A DNA stretch of 64,000 bases from an uncultured Cycloclasticus sp. (GCA_913057515.1 CAJXOJ010000002.1:50302-114301), one strand, 5' to 3'; positions 45,917-55,483 are shown, counted from the first letter of the stretch. Program-made: numbers and translations. Notes: generated by a model from the letters alone, not told the origin.

Positions 45917-47194
45917 TTCAGCCTTAAAAGTATTGTTCTCAATCGATATGATTTTGCACCTAGCAATATGATTAACTAGCTTTCCCGGTTGTCTGCTAAT
46001 GGCTTTAACACGCTGATAGTTAGGGGTATAGCCAAATAAAGTACTTGTTCCATCTTCATTTACTTGATGGCTGTCCTCCCATAAAACATCAACAGTTGAG
46101 CCGATCATCTTACTCATTTGTGTATGTTGAGATGATTCAGCTAAGACGTGCAATGCTTTACTTCGGCTTTTCTTCTTTTCGGAACTGACTTGGTTTGGCA
46201 TCGTGGCAGCTTTTGTGCCCTCTCTTGTCGAGTAGCTAAAAATATGTAAATTACCGAACTGCATTTCCTCAATAAAATTTAGCGTGTGTTGCCATTCTTC
46301 GTCTGTTTCACCAGGGAAGCCAACGATGATATCAGAGGTGATGTTTAGGTTAGGTATAAAGTTGCGAGCCTCAGTCACCAGTGCACGAAACTCGTCTGTT
46401 TTACAACGCCGAGACATTCTTCTTAGTACCGAATCTGAGCCGCTTTGAATGGGCAAATGCATATGCGGCATTAATCTGGCGTTTTTGAAAAGTTCAAAGA
46501 AGCCGTCTGGTAAGTCCCAAGGCTCGAGTGAGCCCATACGTATCCTTGGGATGCTGGTTTGTGTTAATAAAGCCGTGATTAAGTTATAGAGATTTTCTTT
46601 AATATCGCTCCCATAGCCGCCGAGGTGTACGCCGGTGATGACTATTTCAGAAACCCCTTGTTGATGAATAGCATTCGCTTCAGCCACAATATCAGGGATG
46701 GGCTTGCTTTTTTCATCACCTCTGGCAACGGTGACAATGCAGAAGCTACAGCGGTATCGACAGCCGTCTTGTACTTTTATAAAGGCTCGTTGACGGCCTC
46801 TTGAAAATAAGGCAACAGCATTGGGCTCAGTGGCTATGCTTGGCATGGTTTCTTCACTAAGTTGGGCAAGTGTTAATTGCACTAGTTGGTCTTTCTGCTG
46901 ATTGTTGACGAGTAAGTCAACGCCATCTAAGCTAACCGTTTCCTGTTCATTTAATGTCGCATAACAGCCACTGACAACCAGTTTTGCTTTAGGGTTTTTT
47001 TTATGTGTTTTACGAACCAGTTGACGAGATTTTCGTACCGCACCCTGAGTGACAGCGCAGGTGTTTAATACTAAAACATCGGGTGCAGCATCCTCGTTAA
47101 CAAGCGTATGCCCTTGAGCGCTAAAGTCATTGGCCCATGATTCTATCTCTGCTTCATTGAGTCGGCAGCCTAAGGTTTTGAGGTGAACGCGCAT
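45908..47194 (-). CDS. mtaB: tRNA t6A37 methylthiotransferase MtaB
   Basis: 428 residues, MiaB-like. UPF0004 N-terminal part with T-L-G-C-R-L-N-E (~7-14), radical-SAM cluster C-R-Y-R-C-S-F-C (~146-153), then TRAM-like end. The T-L-G-C-R-x-N start and lack of MiaB specific residues indicate MtaB (ms2t6A formation in ANN-decoding tRNAs). Confidence 0.9.
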   Translation of the reverse strand: MRVHLKTLGCRLNEAEIESWANDFSAQGHTLVNEDAAPDVLVLNTCAVTQGAVRKSRQLVRKTHKKNPKAKLVVSGCYATLNEQETVSLDGVDLLVNNQQKDQLVQLTLAQLSEETMPSIATEPNAVALFSRGRQRAFIKVQDGCRYRCSFCIVTVARGDEKSKPIPDIVAEANAIHQQGVSEIVITGVHLGGYGSDIKENLYNLITALLTQTSIPRIRMGSLEPWDLPDGFFELFKNARLMPHMHLPIQSGSDSVLRRMSRRCKTDEFRALVTEARNFIPNLNITSDIIVGFPGETDEEWQHTLNFIEEMQFGNLHIFSYSTREGTKAATMPNQVSSEKKKSRSKALHVLAESSQHTQMSKMIGSTVDVLWEDSHQVNEDGTSTLFGYTPNYQRVKAISRQPGKLVNHIARCKIISIENNTFKAELP

Positions 47195-47233
47195 GTCTAA
47201 AAATTAAGTAGTGTTAATGGCGGGGATTTTACG

Positions 47234-49534
47234 CTATTTGCTTTGACTGCCGACAAAGTCGATGACTTTTTCTTGGCAGTAATCCGTGTTTTCATACAAA
47301 ATTCCGTGGCGATTAGAGCTAACCCATAGATAAGACAATAACTCTTTAGGTATCTGTTTTGAGATTTCCGCGAAACTGGATGAGCTGACAACAGGGTCGT
47401 TGTCCGCTTGAATCAAGAAAACAGGGCAGCCTATTTTTTTTAGGCGACGGGTTACCTCATTAATTAATATCAGTAGTTGATTAATGGCAGCGATAGGTAT
47501 GTTGTGGTAATTGAGGTGAGAGTGCTCGGGTGAATTGTCTTTAAAAGGTAAGATGCCTTCAGATGCACTCATTTTTTTTATAATTTTATTTGCAGAATGA
47601 GTCAGATTGACGAGTTGAATTAATGGGTCATTAAATAAAATAGGTGTAGAGCACGCGGTGACCGAGCTAATATGAAGTCGGTAGTTGGCAGCGGCCATCA
47701 GAGCTAATAAGCCACCGCAGGAAAAACCAACGAGGTGTACTTTTTTAGTGTAACAATGTGCTATTTTTAAACATTGTAATAACGATTGACGCCAGTCTTG
47801 CCAAGTTCGTTGATGTAAGTCCCAAGAGGATGTTCCATGTCCTTTGAGTCGACAGCCAATAACAATATAATTTTTTTCATAGAACTTATGGCCGAGCTCT
47901 TTAAGTTCAGCGGGGGTAGATAAAAGACCATGGATGAGGATAACGCATTCACCATTTGGTTTTTTTGGTATCAGAATATACGGTTTTGCTAGCTTCTCTG
48001 AGAAGTGTTGTTGGTTAATGTCCTCATGCTTAGTTTCTTTAAACTGAGAGATATCCCATTGATATTCAAGCAGTTCATCTTCAAAAAGTAGTTGTGCGAA
48101 TTTGCTTGAATCCTTACGAAAGTTAAACGCTAAACTACGTTGAATGGATTTTTTTATCTGAGGAATAGAGGCAACTTCATTTACATTGACGGCCATTGGG
48201 TTTTTATAGCGAATGCTGTCAAAGTCATGCTCTGAAGCGAGCTGCTCAGTAAAAGTGTAATACAATCCTGAGGTCTCGATTAGATTTGCCTTGCTGGCGC
48301 TTCTTAAAAACTGATCAAATGTTGCACTTTTGGTCATTAATAGATTGCGATAGATCGAGGGGTTTTCTAATGTTCTGTGGAAGTTTAGAGTGGCGTTTTT
48401 TTGCAATGTTTTAATGGTGATGTAGATAAGCTGATGGAGCTTTTTTTTATTAATGCGAAGCTGTCTTTGTGCAACAAAATGCATAATGAGTGTTGCGGCA
48501 ATATGGGCAATATTGATGGTGACATTGTCATAAATAGCATGCATATAGTCATCACGAATTTTCTTAGCACTGCGTTGGTAACTTAGCCGAAATAAGGTGT
48601 TGCTCAAAGTTTCATTGCCTTCAGCTTTACTTAAAATTTGTTTGAGTGACAAGGATGGATTTTTGACAAAAAGGGTAGCTATTGCAGCCTCCATTTTTGT
48701 CCAATAATCTTCTACGATGATTGGTTGGCCCATCCGAATATCCATATCAGTATCTTTGAGTAAGAAATTTCCTTCTATTAGCAATTCCTCTGATAACCGC
48801 TGATGCAGGTTATCAATAAAAAAATGTACACTGTTATTGAGGGCATTATCGCTAATGCGTAAGGGGTAAAAGGTAATATTGCATGGAATGATAACAGTGG
48901 TTTTTTTGCAAGCCTCTAATAACTGTTTCAAATTCTTAAACCCTAGCTCTTCAACCCATAAAGATAATAATTCAGTATTATTTTGTTGATTAATATCGCG
49001 CACAACTTGTTTGAAAATAGCAATGGCTAATGCAATAACAGCAGGTCCAGTATGTAGTTTTCGGCGTTGATTATTAGAGCGAGAGTAAACTCGGTAATGA
49101 CCTTGCTCATCGAGAATACGCCGGTCTTTTACAATTCCTCCTTCAGGAAAGGCAACCAGTTTTTGTTTTTGTAAGATATCTTTAGATACCTGATACATGA
49201 GAGCCTTAGTGTCATTAGGTATACCACCTAATTCAACAAGATATCGGCCAAAAAAATTATCGGCAAACAACTCTTTTGACGCAATTGACCTAGAATAGAG
49301 CCCAGTCTTTTCATAAATTAAATACTGTGGAATGAAGGCTTCAAATCTAGCAAAGTGATTGAATAAAAAGATATCGCCATCTAGCCAAGAGGTGTTTTTC
49401 CCATGGGTGCGAATGTTTAGGCTGAAAACCTTGAAGAGAGCTTTCATGGCGTGATAAGTCCAGTGATAAGTAGCTGGGTTTATCGTATATTGCTCAGAAT
49501 TGTTGTTATCTTTTGAGTTGTTGCTCATGCTCAT
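47234..49534 (-). CDS. Fused PlsC-like acyltransferase and alpha/beta hydrolase
   Basis: 766 residues, two catalytic parts joined by a helical middle. N-terminal ~40-275: glycerophosphate-acyltransferase-like, H60-x4-E65 in F-N-H-F-A-R-F-E (the usual aspartate is Glu), F-P-E-G-G at 129-133, and later G-Q-P-I. Middle ~280-510: helical, no recognised domain. C-terminal ~515-766: alpha/beta hydrolase with I-H-G-L-L-S (oxyanion, 534-539), nucleophile S605 in G-F-S-C-G-G, acid D713 and H743. Starts 43 nt from the divergent phosphopantetheinyl-transferase gene, so they probably share a control region. Substrate unknown; an acyl-chain or lysophospholipid is inferred. Confidence 0.88.
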   Translation of the reverse strand: MSMSNNSKDNNNSEQYTINPATYHWTYHAMKALFKVFSLNIRTHGKNTSWLDGDIFLFNHFARFEAFIPQYLIYEKTGLYSRSIASKELFADNFFGRYLVELGGIPNDTKALMYQVSKDILQKQKLVAFPEGGIVKDRRILDEQGHYRVYSRSNNQRRKLHTGPAVIALAIAIFKQVVRDINQQNNTELLSLWVEELGFKNLKQLLEACKKTTVIIPCNITFYPLRISDNALNNSVHFFIDNLHQRLSEELLIEGNFLLKDTDMDIRMGQPIIVEDYWTKMEAAIATLFVKNPSLSLKQILSKAEGNETLSNTLFRLSYQRSAKKIRDDYMHAIYDNVTINIAHIAATLIMHFVAQRQLRINKKKLHQLIYITIKTLQKNATLNFHRTLENPSIYRNLLMTKSATFDQFLRSASKANLIETSGLYYTFTEQLASEHDFDSIRYKNPMAVNVNEVASIPQIKKSIQRSLAFNFRKDSSKFAQLLFEDELLEYQWDISQFKETKHEDINQQHFSEKLAKPYILIPKKPNGECVILIHGLLSTPAELKELGHKFYEKNYIVIGCRLKGHGTSSWDLHQRTWQDWRQSLLQCLKIAHCYTKKVHLVGFSCGGLLALMAAANYRLHISSVTACSTPILFNDPLIQLVNLTHSANKIIKKMSASEGILPFKDNSPEHSHLNYHNIPIAAINQLLILINEVTRRLKKIGCPVFLIQADNDPVVSSSSFAEISKQIPKELLSYLWVSSNRHGILYENTDYCQEKVIDFVGSQSK

Positions 49535-49577
49535 GGTTTAATTAACGTCTAAGCGTTTTAAATTATAGTAGTTCATT

Positions 49578-50318
49578 ATGGTCAGTTTTGTCCCACAAAT
49601 TGCGCAGCAAATTCCTCGTTTGAAAGCGGCCGATGTGCATGTGTGGAAACTAAGTCTTCAGGCTGAAGCTGCGCTAAATAAATACAGCAGTTTGAGTGAT
49701 GATGAAGAGCGAAAAATCGTTTGTTTGAAAAACCAGCGTCATCGAGCGTATGCGGTATCCATGAGAGGGCAACTGAGAGAGCTACTGTCCTGTTATCTAG
49801 ATTTGCCAGCGGGCGATATTAGGTTTCAACAGGCGGCGTATGGTAAACCGTATATAGTCGATTCAGCACTCTCTTTTAATATATCTCATTCTGGTTCTAG
49901 TGCATTAGTGGCCGTGGCGCTTAAAAAGGAGCTGGGTGTTGATATTGAAAAGTGGCGGCACTTGGATAACCTAGAAGGAATGGTTAACCGAAATTTTTCA
50001 ATCGCGGAACAAGCCGAGTGGTTGGATGTCGCCGATGATGAACGAATGTCTACTTTCTTCAATATATGGACATGCAAAGAAGCGTTTATCAAAGCCACGG
50101 GGCGGGGCCTAGGTCTTGGTGTGTCACGTTGTGGGTTTAGCTTAAGCCAGCCTAATAAATTATTAGAGTGCCCAAGTGAGTATGGTGAGGCATCTCGTTG
50201 GTCCTGTGTGCCTTTAGAAGTCGGTCAGCAGGTTAGTGCCTCCCTGATGATGAAATCTAGCCGTTGTGAGCCCGTAATTTATACATTTGACCCTGAAAAC
50301 CTACCTCAAATTATTTAA
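49578..50318 (+). CDS. Sfp-type 4'-phosphopantetheinyl transferase
   Basis: 246 residues. Magnesium/CoA-binding G-V-D-I-E (~120-124) and W-T-C-K-E-A-F-I-K (~164-172), with the R-x-x-x-H-S-type N-terminal section F-N-I-S-H-S (~104-109). Length and motifs match Sfp/EntD-like enzymes rather than AcpS. Transfers phosphopantetheine from CoA to a carrier-protein serine, most probably S611 of the adjacent acyl-AMP ligase. 62 nt separate the two genes. Confidence 0.92.
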   Translation: MVSFVPQIAQQIPRLKAADVHVWKLSLQAEAALNKYSSLSDDEERKIVCLKNQRHRAYAVSMRGQLRELLSCYLDLPAGDIRFQQAAYGKPYIVDSALSFNISHSGSSALVAVALKKELGVDIEKWRHLDNLEGMVNRNFSIAEQAEWLDVADDERMSTFFNIWTCKEAFIKATGRGLGLGVSRCGFSLSQPNKLLECPSEYGEASRWSCVPLEVGQQVSASLMMKSSRCEPVIYTFDPENLPQII

Positions 50319-50380
50319 TGGCTATAAAATACGCCCCAAAATTTGGCTAATACTTTGATTAAAGATACCACCTACATGTT

Positions 50381-52342
50381 ATGAATAATTTCCCCAAAAC
50401 CTTAGTTGAAGCGCTTGATAAGAACCAAGATAGAAGCAAAACGATTACCTACATCAGCAGCAAAGATTTGGAACGCGAAGTTAGCTACCCTGATTTAAAG
50501 TTGCGTGCGTTAGGTTTGTTAAATCATTTTCAACAAAAAGGCGCGAAAGAAGGTGATGAGCTGATTATTCATTTAGCTGAAAATGAGCAGTTTATTGATA
50601 CATTTTGGGCTTGTCAGTATGGAGGCATTGTTGCCGTCCCGTTAGCAATTGGGACCAGTGATGGGCATCGTCAAAAAGTATTTAATGTTTTTGAAAAACT
50701 AGAAAACCCTTATATAGCAACGACTAGAAAAGCATTGCAACGTTTGAAAGTGTACGCTGAGGAGCAGGGTAAGGAGTCAATTTTTGAACAGATTAATCAT
50801 AAAGCAGTAATTCTTGATAGGATTGAGACAATTGATGTATTAGCCGAACCGGCTGATATTAAGCCTGAACAAACGGCGTTTATTCAATTCTCATCAGGCT
50901 CTACCGGCGACCCTAAAGGTGTTGTGCTAACACATAAGAATTTAGTCACCAATTTATTTGGCATTATTGAATGCAGTGCATTTGACGAGAGGGACAGTTT
51001 TTTTAGCTGGATGCCATTAACACACGATTTAGGCATTATTGGTTTCCACTTAACGCCCTTATTCGTCAATATCAACCAATATATGATGCCAACTGACTTA
51101 TTTGTTCGTCGGCCAGCGCTTTGGCTTGAAAAATCCAGTGAAAAGAAGGCGACAACCCTATCGTCGCCTAACTTTGGCTATAAGCATGTTTTAAAGCGTT
51201 TCAAACCAGAGAATCAAGACGGGCTTGATTTATCGCATGTCCGTTTACTCTTTAATGGAGCAGAACCTATCTCAGCGGAGCTATGTAGAGAATTTAACGC
51301 GGTCATGAAACCCTTTGGTTTAGCGGAAACCGCTATGTTTACCGTCTATGGTTTAGCAGAAGCCTGTCTGGTCGTAACGTTTCCCGCATTAGCTCAACCA
51401 CTTTCTACGCTTCATGTGCTGAGAAGCTCTTTGGTGGAAGGTTTGCCAGCAAAAGTCGTTACGGAGGCATCAGGTCAAAGTATAGAGTTGGTTCGCTTAG
51501 GAACCGCTATTACTGGGACGCAGATGATAATTGCAGATAGCGCAGGGGAAGCCGTTGCTGAAAATGTAATAGGGCGTGTGCTAATTAAAGGCGAAAATGT
51601 TACAAAAGGTTATTATCAAGCGCCTGAATTAAATGAAAAACTGATTAACGACGATGGCTGGTTAGATACCGGTGACCAAGGTTTGCTAAATGAGGGGCAG
51701 TTGGTGATTACCGGAAGAACGAAGGATTTAATTATTGTTAATGGTCAAAACTATTATGCCCCTGATCTTGAATCTGTCTGTGAGCATGTTGATGGAATTG
51801 AATTGGGTAAAGTAGTTGTTTGTGGTGTTCGCAATGCTGAAGAAGCGCTTGATGAATTGGTTGTTTTTGTTTTATATCGTGGTGAATTAGAAGATTTTTA
51901 TCAAACAACGATAGAGGTTAGGCGTCAATTAAATGAAAAGTCAGGTTTAGATGTGGCGCATGTTTTACCGATTAAAAAGGTCCCTAAAACAACCAGTGGC
52001 AAGGTGCAGCGCTTTGCCTTGGCAGAACAATTTGTAGAGGGAGAGTTTAGTGAAATTATTGCTGCTCTAACAGAGTTGTCTGAAACACAATCGACAGAAT
52101 TTATTGCTGCGGGTAGCTCTATAGAACGAATCTTGTTAGATATTTGTCATTCTGTTGTGGCTGATCAAAAAATAACGTTGAAAGATAATATTTTTGAGAT
52201 GGGAACGAGTTCTTTAAAGCTAGCGCAAATTCATGAAAAAATAGATGAGACATACCCAGATATTGTAGAGCTTACCGATTTTTTTGATTACCCGACGATT
52301 GAAGAACTAGCTGGGTTTATTGCTCAAAAAACTGACCTCTAA
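50381..52342 (+). CDS. Acyl-AMP ligase (FAAL-like) with C-terminal carrier domain
   Basis: 653 residues. ANL adenylation domain ~10-560: Q-F-S-S-G-S-T-G-D-P-K-G (169-180), S-W-M-P-L-T-H-D-L-G-I-I (FAAL-type), Y-G-L-A-E (~320), G-W-L-D-T-G-D (~422), and the catalytic-lysine end T-T-S-G-K-V-Q-R. The last ~75 residues are an acyl carrier domain, phosphopantetheine site S611 in M-G-T-S-S-L. Such fusions activate a free acid as acyl-AMP and load it on the own carrier, without CoA. Its product would need an acyltransferase, and two lie beside it. Confidence 0.9.
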   Translation: MNNFPKTLVEALDKNQDRSKTITYISSKDLEREVSYPDLKLRALGLLNHFQQKGAKEGDELIIHLAENEQFIDTFWACQYGGIVAVPLAIGTSDGHRQKVFNVFEKLENPYIATTRKALQRLKVYAEEQGKESIFEQINHKAVILDRIETIDVLAEPADIKPEQTAFIQFSSGSTGDPKGVVLTHKNLVTNLFGIIECSAFDERDSFFSWMPLTHDLGIIGFHLTPLFVNINQYMMPTDLFVRRPALWLEKSSEKKATTLSSPNFGYKHVLKRFKPENQDGLDLSHVRLLFNGAEPISAELCREFNAVMKPFGLAETAMFTVYGLAEACLVVTFPALAQPLSTLHVLRSSLVEGLPAKVVTEASGQSIELVRLGTAITGTQMIIADSAGEAVAENVIGRVLIKGENVTKGYYQAPELNEKLINDDGWLDTGDQGLLNEGQLVITGRTKDLIIVNGQNYYAPDLESVCEHVDGIELGKVVVCGVRNAEEALDELVVFVLYRGELEDFYQTTIEVRRQLNEKSGLDVAHVLPIKKVPKTTSGKVQRFALAEQFVEGEFSEIIAALTELSETQSTEFIAAGSSIERILLDICHSVVADQKITLKDNIFEMGTSSLKLAQIHEKIDETYPDIVELTDFFDYPTIEELAGFIAQKTDL

Positions 52343-52353
52343 GTAAAAGGTGT

Positions 52354-53232
52354 TTAATCGTAAATACCCCGTTTCTTTTTCCATTTACGATTAGACCACA
52401 TCCAATCTTCGGGCGCGCCGAGAATCATTCGCTCGGTCGCACGGGCATATTTCTCGGTAATGTCGTGACCCTCTTTTTCATAAGGTGCTTGGCCAAGTTC
52501 TTCAAAATATACTTCGTAGTGGCCAAGGCTAAGTCGCTTCATGCCTACAAAAATAACTGGGTATTTAGTCAGCTTGGCTATTTTTTGTGCGCCAACCGCA
52601 AAGGAACTCTCTTGATTTAAGAAATGAGTCCAGTACTTTTCTTCTTTTCTTACTGGGGATTGATCAGCAACCATTGCAAAACCACGCACTTCTTTACGGC
52701 GCTGCATAATTTCAATCAAGGCATTCTTATTAGGTATTGGGCGAGCATTAAAGCGCGAACGAGAGACTTTCATATACTCATCTACAATTTTATCGTGTAA
52801 GGGCTTGTAGACAGCATCGATAGGAAAGGACAGCTGTAAGCTACAACCAGCCAGCATCCACTCCCAGTTACAATGATGGGCGGCCAGCATCAACACAGAT
52901 TGATTATTGTTAGCAAACTGTTCAATGAGCTCAGGATTTCTTAACCTCACACGCTGACGGATTTGCTCCTCTGTTAGGTTAAGGGTTTTACTGGCTTCAA
53001 GTATTACATACACCAAGCGTTTGAAATTTAATTTAGCTAATCGCTTAAGCTCACTGCTAGAGGCTTCCGGAAAAGAATTTTGCATGTTCGAGTAGATAAC
53101 ATTACGTTTCCGTTCGACAACATAATAACCGATCAAATAAATGGGGAAGGCCAGTGCGTAGAGTACCCATAAGGGGAGTTTACCTAGTAAAGGGTAAAAG
53201 CGAGAACTAAAAGGTTGCCTGTTTTTGGCCAT
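52354..53232 (-). CDS. LpxL/HtrB-like lysophospholipid or lipid A acyltransferase
   Basis: 292 residues. One N-terminal membrane helix (~17-37), the HtrB/LpxL-family catalytic H-x4-E in A-H-H-C-N-W-E-W (~119-126), V-A-D-Q-S-P (~193-198), and C-terminal E-D-W-M-W-S-N-R-K-W. Transfers acyl chains from acyl-ACP in lipid A biosynthesis; homologues also occur in aryl-polyene and lipid-linked clusters. Convergent with the ligase gene (11-nt gap), so no shared transcript, but the pairing recurs in acyl-modification clusters. Not clearly the main LpxL. Confidence 0.88.
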   Translation of the reverse strand: MAKNRQPFSSRFYPLLGKLPLWVLYALAFPIYLIGYYVVERKRNVIYSNMQNSFPEASSSELKRLAKLNFKRLVYVILEASKTLNLTEEQIRQRVRLRNPELIEQFANNNQSVLMLAAHHCNWEWMLAGCSLQLSFPIDAVYKPLHDKIVDEYMKVSRSRFNARPIPNKNALIEIMQRRKEVRGFAMVADQSPVRKEEKYWTHFLNQESSFAVGAQKIAKLTKYPVIFVGMKRLSLGHYEVYFEELGQAPYEKEGHDITEKYARATERMILGAPEDWMWSNRKWKKKRGIYD

Positions 53233-53291
53233 AGTGTGTGAGGGGTTGTAAGATTTAAAAGTGGCTTATTCTAACAAAGCTGATGTCATGC

Positions 53292-54521
53292 TTAGGCAAA
53301 AAATAAGTATCCAATACAAATCGCGGTGATAATGCCTATTAAATCAGCAAATAAGCCACAGGCAACCGCGTGACGTACTTTTTTTATGCCCACGGCCCCA
53401 AAGTAAACGGCCAACACATAAAAGGTTGTTTCAGTGCTGCCCTGTACGATAGAGGCAAGCCTGCCGGCAAATGAGTCTGCGCCGTGTGTTTGCATGGTTT
53501 CTATCATCATTGCTCGTGCACCACTGCCACTGAGAGGTTTCATAAAAGCAGTGGGGAGCGCATCAACGAATTGGCTATCAATTGAAAGCCAACTTAATAA
53601 TGATCGTAGATAATCAAGCATTATCTCAAGTGCACCACTGGCCCTGAAAACTCCGATAGCAACGAGCATAGCCACAAGGTATGGAATAATCATAACAGCG
53701 GTATGAAAGCCTTCTTTAGCGCCATCAATAAAGGCCTCATAAACATCAATGCGTTTTTTTATAGCGCCGGCCATAAAAGCAATAATTAAACAAAAAATAA
53801 TAAAATTGCTCGCCAAAGCAGATTGTTCTTGCATAGTCGCTTGATCGAGGCGTGAAAAATACAACAAGATAGAGCCGACTAAGAGGCTGAACCCTGCCAA
53901 ATAACAAAGAATAACCGGTTCGTAAAGTTTAATGCGCTGAACGGTTGCTACCGCTATAAGCCCAGCAATAGTTGAGGCATAGGTAGCGATTAAAATAGGT
54001 ATGAAAACATCCGTTGGGTCAGCAGCGCCCATTTGCGCTCGATAAGTGAAAATGGTTAAAGGGAAGAGGGTAACAGCAGATGTATTAATAACTAAAAATA
54101 AAATTTGAGCGTTACTGGCCGTATCCTTTAAGGGGTTTATCGCTTGTAGATGCTGCATGGCTTTTATACCCAGCGGTGTTGCTGCATTATCAAGACCTAA
54201 CATATTGGCAGATAAGTTCATCACCATGGCGCCAAAGGCTGGGTGTTTGTCTGGAACCTCGGGCATCAATCGTTTTAAAAGGGGGTTTAAAAATCGAGTT
54301 AAATGCTCAATAAAACCGCTTTTTTCGCCAATTTTCATCATCCCCATCCAAAAGCATAAAATACCCGCTAAACCAAGTGAGATTTCAAAAGCGGTTTTGG
54401 ATAAAGTAAAAGTTGCTTGGGTCATTTCGTTAAAAATGCCAGTTTCACCGAGTATAAGTAAACGATATAGACCGGTTAGAAAGGCAATGAAAAAAAAGCC
54501 GAGCCAAATGATATTTAACAT
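53292..54521 (-). CDS. SpmA-SpmB-like nucleoside-recognition membrane protein
   Basis: 409 residues, about nine hydrophobic segments, two nucleoside-recognition (Gate) domains. N-terminal half has the SpmA-type F-x-M-G-M-M-K-I-G and N-L-S-A-N-M-L-G-L-D-N-A-A-T-P-L-G; C-terminal half has SpmB-type P-Y-L-V-A-M-L, K-P-L-S-G-S-G-A-R and Q-G-S-T-E-T-T-F-Y. In Bacillus these are separate spore maturation proteins; the fused form is common in non-sporing Gram-negatives, function unknown. Confidence 0.87.
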   Translation of the reverse strand: MLNIIWLGFFFIAFLTGLYRLLILGETGIFNEMTQATFTLSKTAFEISLGLAGILCFWMGMMKIGEKSGFIEHLTRFLNPLLKRLMPEVPDKHPAFGAMVMNLSANMLGLDNAATPLGIKAMQHLQAINPLKDTASNAQILFLVINTSAVTLFPLTIFTYRAQMGAADPTDVFIPILIATYASTIAGLIAVATVQRIKLYEPVILCYLAGFSLLVGSILLYFSRLDQATMQEQSALASNFIIFCLIIAFMAGAIKKRIDVYEAFIDGAKEGFHTAVMIIPYLVAMLVAIGVFRASGALEIMLDYLRSLLSWLSIDSQFVDALPTAFMKPLSGSGARAMMIETMQTHGADSFAGRLASIVQGSTETTFYVLAVYFGAVGIKKVRHAVACGLFADLIGIITAICIGYLFFA

Positions 54522-54619
54522 AAAATTATGAATAAAACTTATCCACTAACAAAGTATATCGTTAGCGCTGGATGGGAAATAATTAACGTCAACTGTAACA
54601 TAGGCATGCAGGGCCAGAT

Positions 54620-55426
54620 ATGAATAATATAGCTAATAACAAAGTCGAAGAACTGTTGAAAATTATGGCTCAGCTTCGGGATAAGGAAGCTGGTTGTCCG
54701 TGGGATTTGGCTCAAAATTTTGCCAGTATTGCACCGTATACTATTGAGGAGGCGTATGAGGTGGCAGATGCCATCGAGCAAAAAAACATGCGGGCTTTAA
54801 AGGACGAGTTAGGCGACTTGCTGTTTCAAGTCATTTTTCATAGCCAATTAGCAAAGGAGCAACAAGCGTTTGAATTTGTAGATGTTGTACAGTCAATATG
54901 CGATAAATTAACACGCCGTCACCCCCATGTGTTTGATGAATCATATGTGGCTAAAGGTGATTTGTCTAAACAATGGGAAGCCCATAAACGTGCAGAAAAA
55001 AAAGATACTGGCGGTGTGGGTATTCTAGATGAAATTAGCGGAAATCAACCGGCCATGAATCAAGCCTATAAGCTTCAAAAAAAAGCGGCGTCAGTGGGTT
55101 TTGATTGGCCAGAGCTTGGAGGAGTTATTGATAAATTAGATGAGGAAATTGAAGAGCTTAAAGCAGAAGTTGGAGTTAAAAATAACGCTCAGCGAATTGA
55201 GGAGGAATTAGGGGATGTGCTCTTTAGTTGTATAAATATGGCAAGGCATTTAAATGTCAATCCAGAAGGGGCTTTGCGGTTAGCGAATAAACGCTTTTCA
55301 AGTCGTTTTTCCTATATAGAGGATGCATTAAGGCAATCGGGCGAAGAGGTGGGAAATTGTTCATTAAGGGTATTAGATGCCCTCTGGGATGATGCTAAAG
55401 AAGCCACTAAAAAGACTGAAACTTAA
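54620..55426 (+). CDS. mazG: Nucleoside triphosphate pyrophosphohydrolase MazG
   Basis: 268 residues with two MazG domains. First has C-P-W-D (~27-30), E-E-A-Y-E-V-A-D-A-I (~43-52) and E-L-G-D-L-L-F-Q-V (~65-73); second around 170-240 with E-E-L-G-D-V-L-F-S. Hydrolyses all canonical NTPs to NMP and PPi, with effects on (p)ppGpp level in E. coli. Divergent from the SpmAB-like gene. Confidence 0.96.
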   Translation: MNNIANNKVEELLKIMAQLRDKEAGCPWDLAQNFASIAPYTIEEAYEVADAIEQKNMRALKDELGDLLFQVIFHSQLAKEQQAFEFVDVVQSICDKLTRRHPHVFDESYVAKGDLSKQWEAHKRAEKKDTGGVGILDEISGNQPAMNQAYKLQKKAASVGFDWPELGGVIDKLDEEIEELKAEVGVKNNAQRIEEELGDVLFSCINMARHLNVNPEGALRLANKRFSSRFSYIEDALRQSGEEVGNCSLRVLDALWDDAKEATKKTET

Positions 55427-55483
55427 ATTAATTCATCGAGTTAATGAAAAGTTAGGATATTTCTATTGCTTTTAGTATACTCA

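Noticed and set aside
47234..53232. Aryl-polyene biosynthesis cluster
   Set aside because: The ketosynthases, ketoreductase, dehydratase and aromatic lyase that define these clusters are missing.
53292..54521. Sporulation role of the SpmAB-like protein
   Set aside because: The window is from a Gram-negative organism; homologues are common in bacteria that do not form spores.
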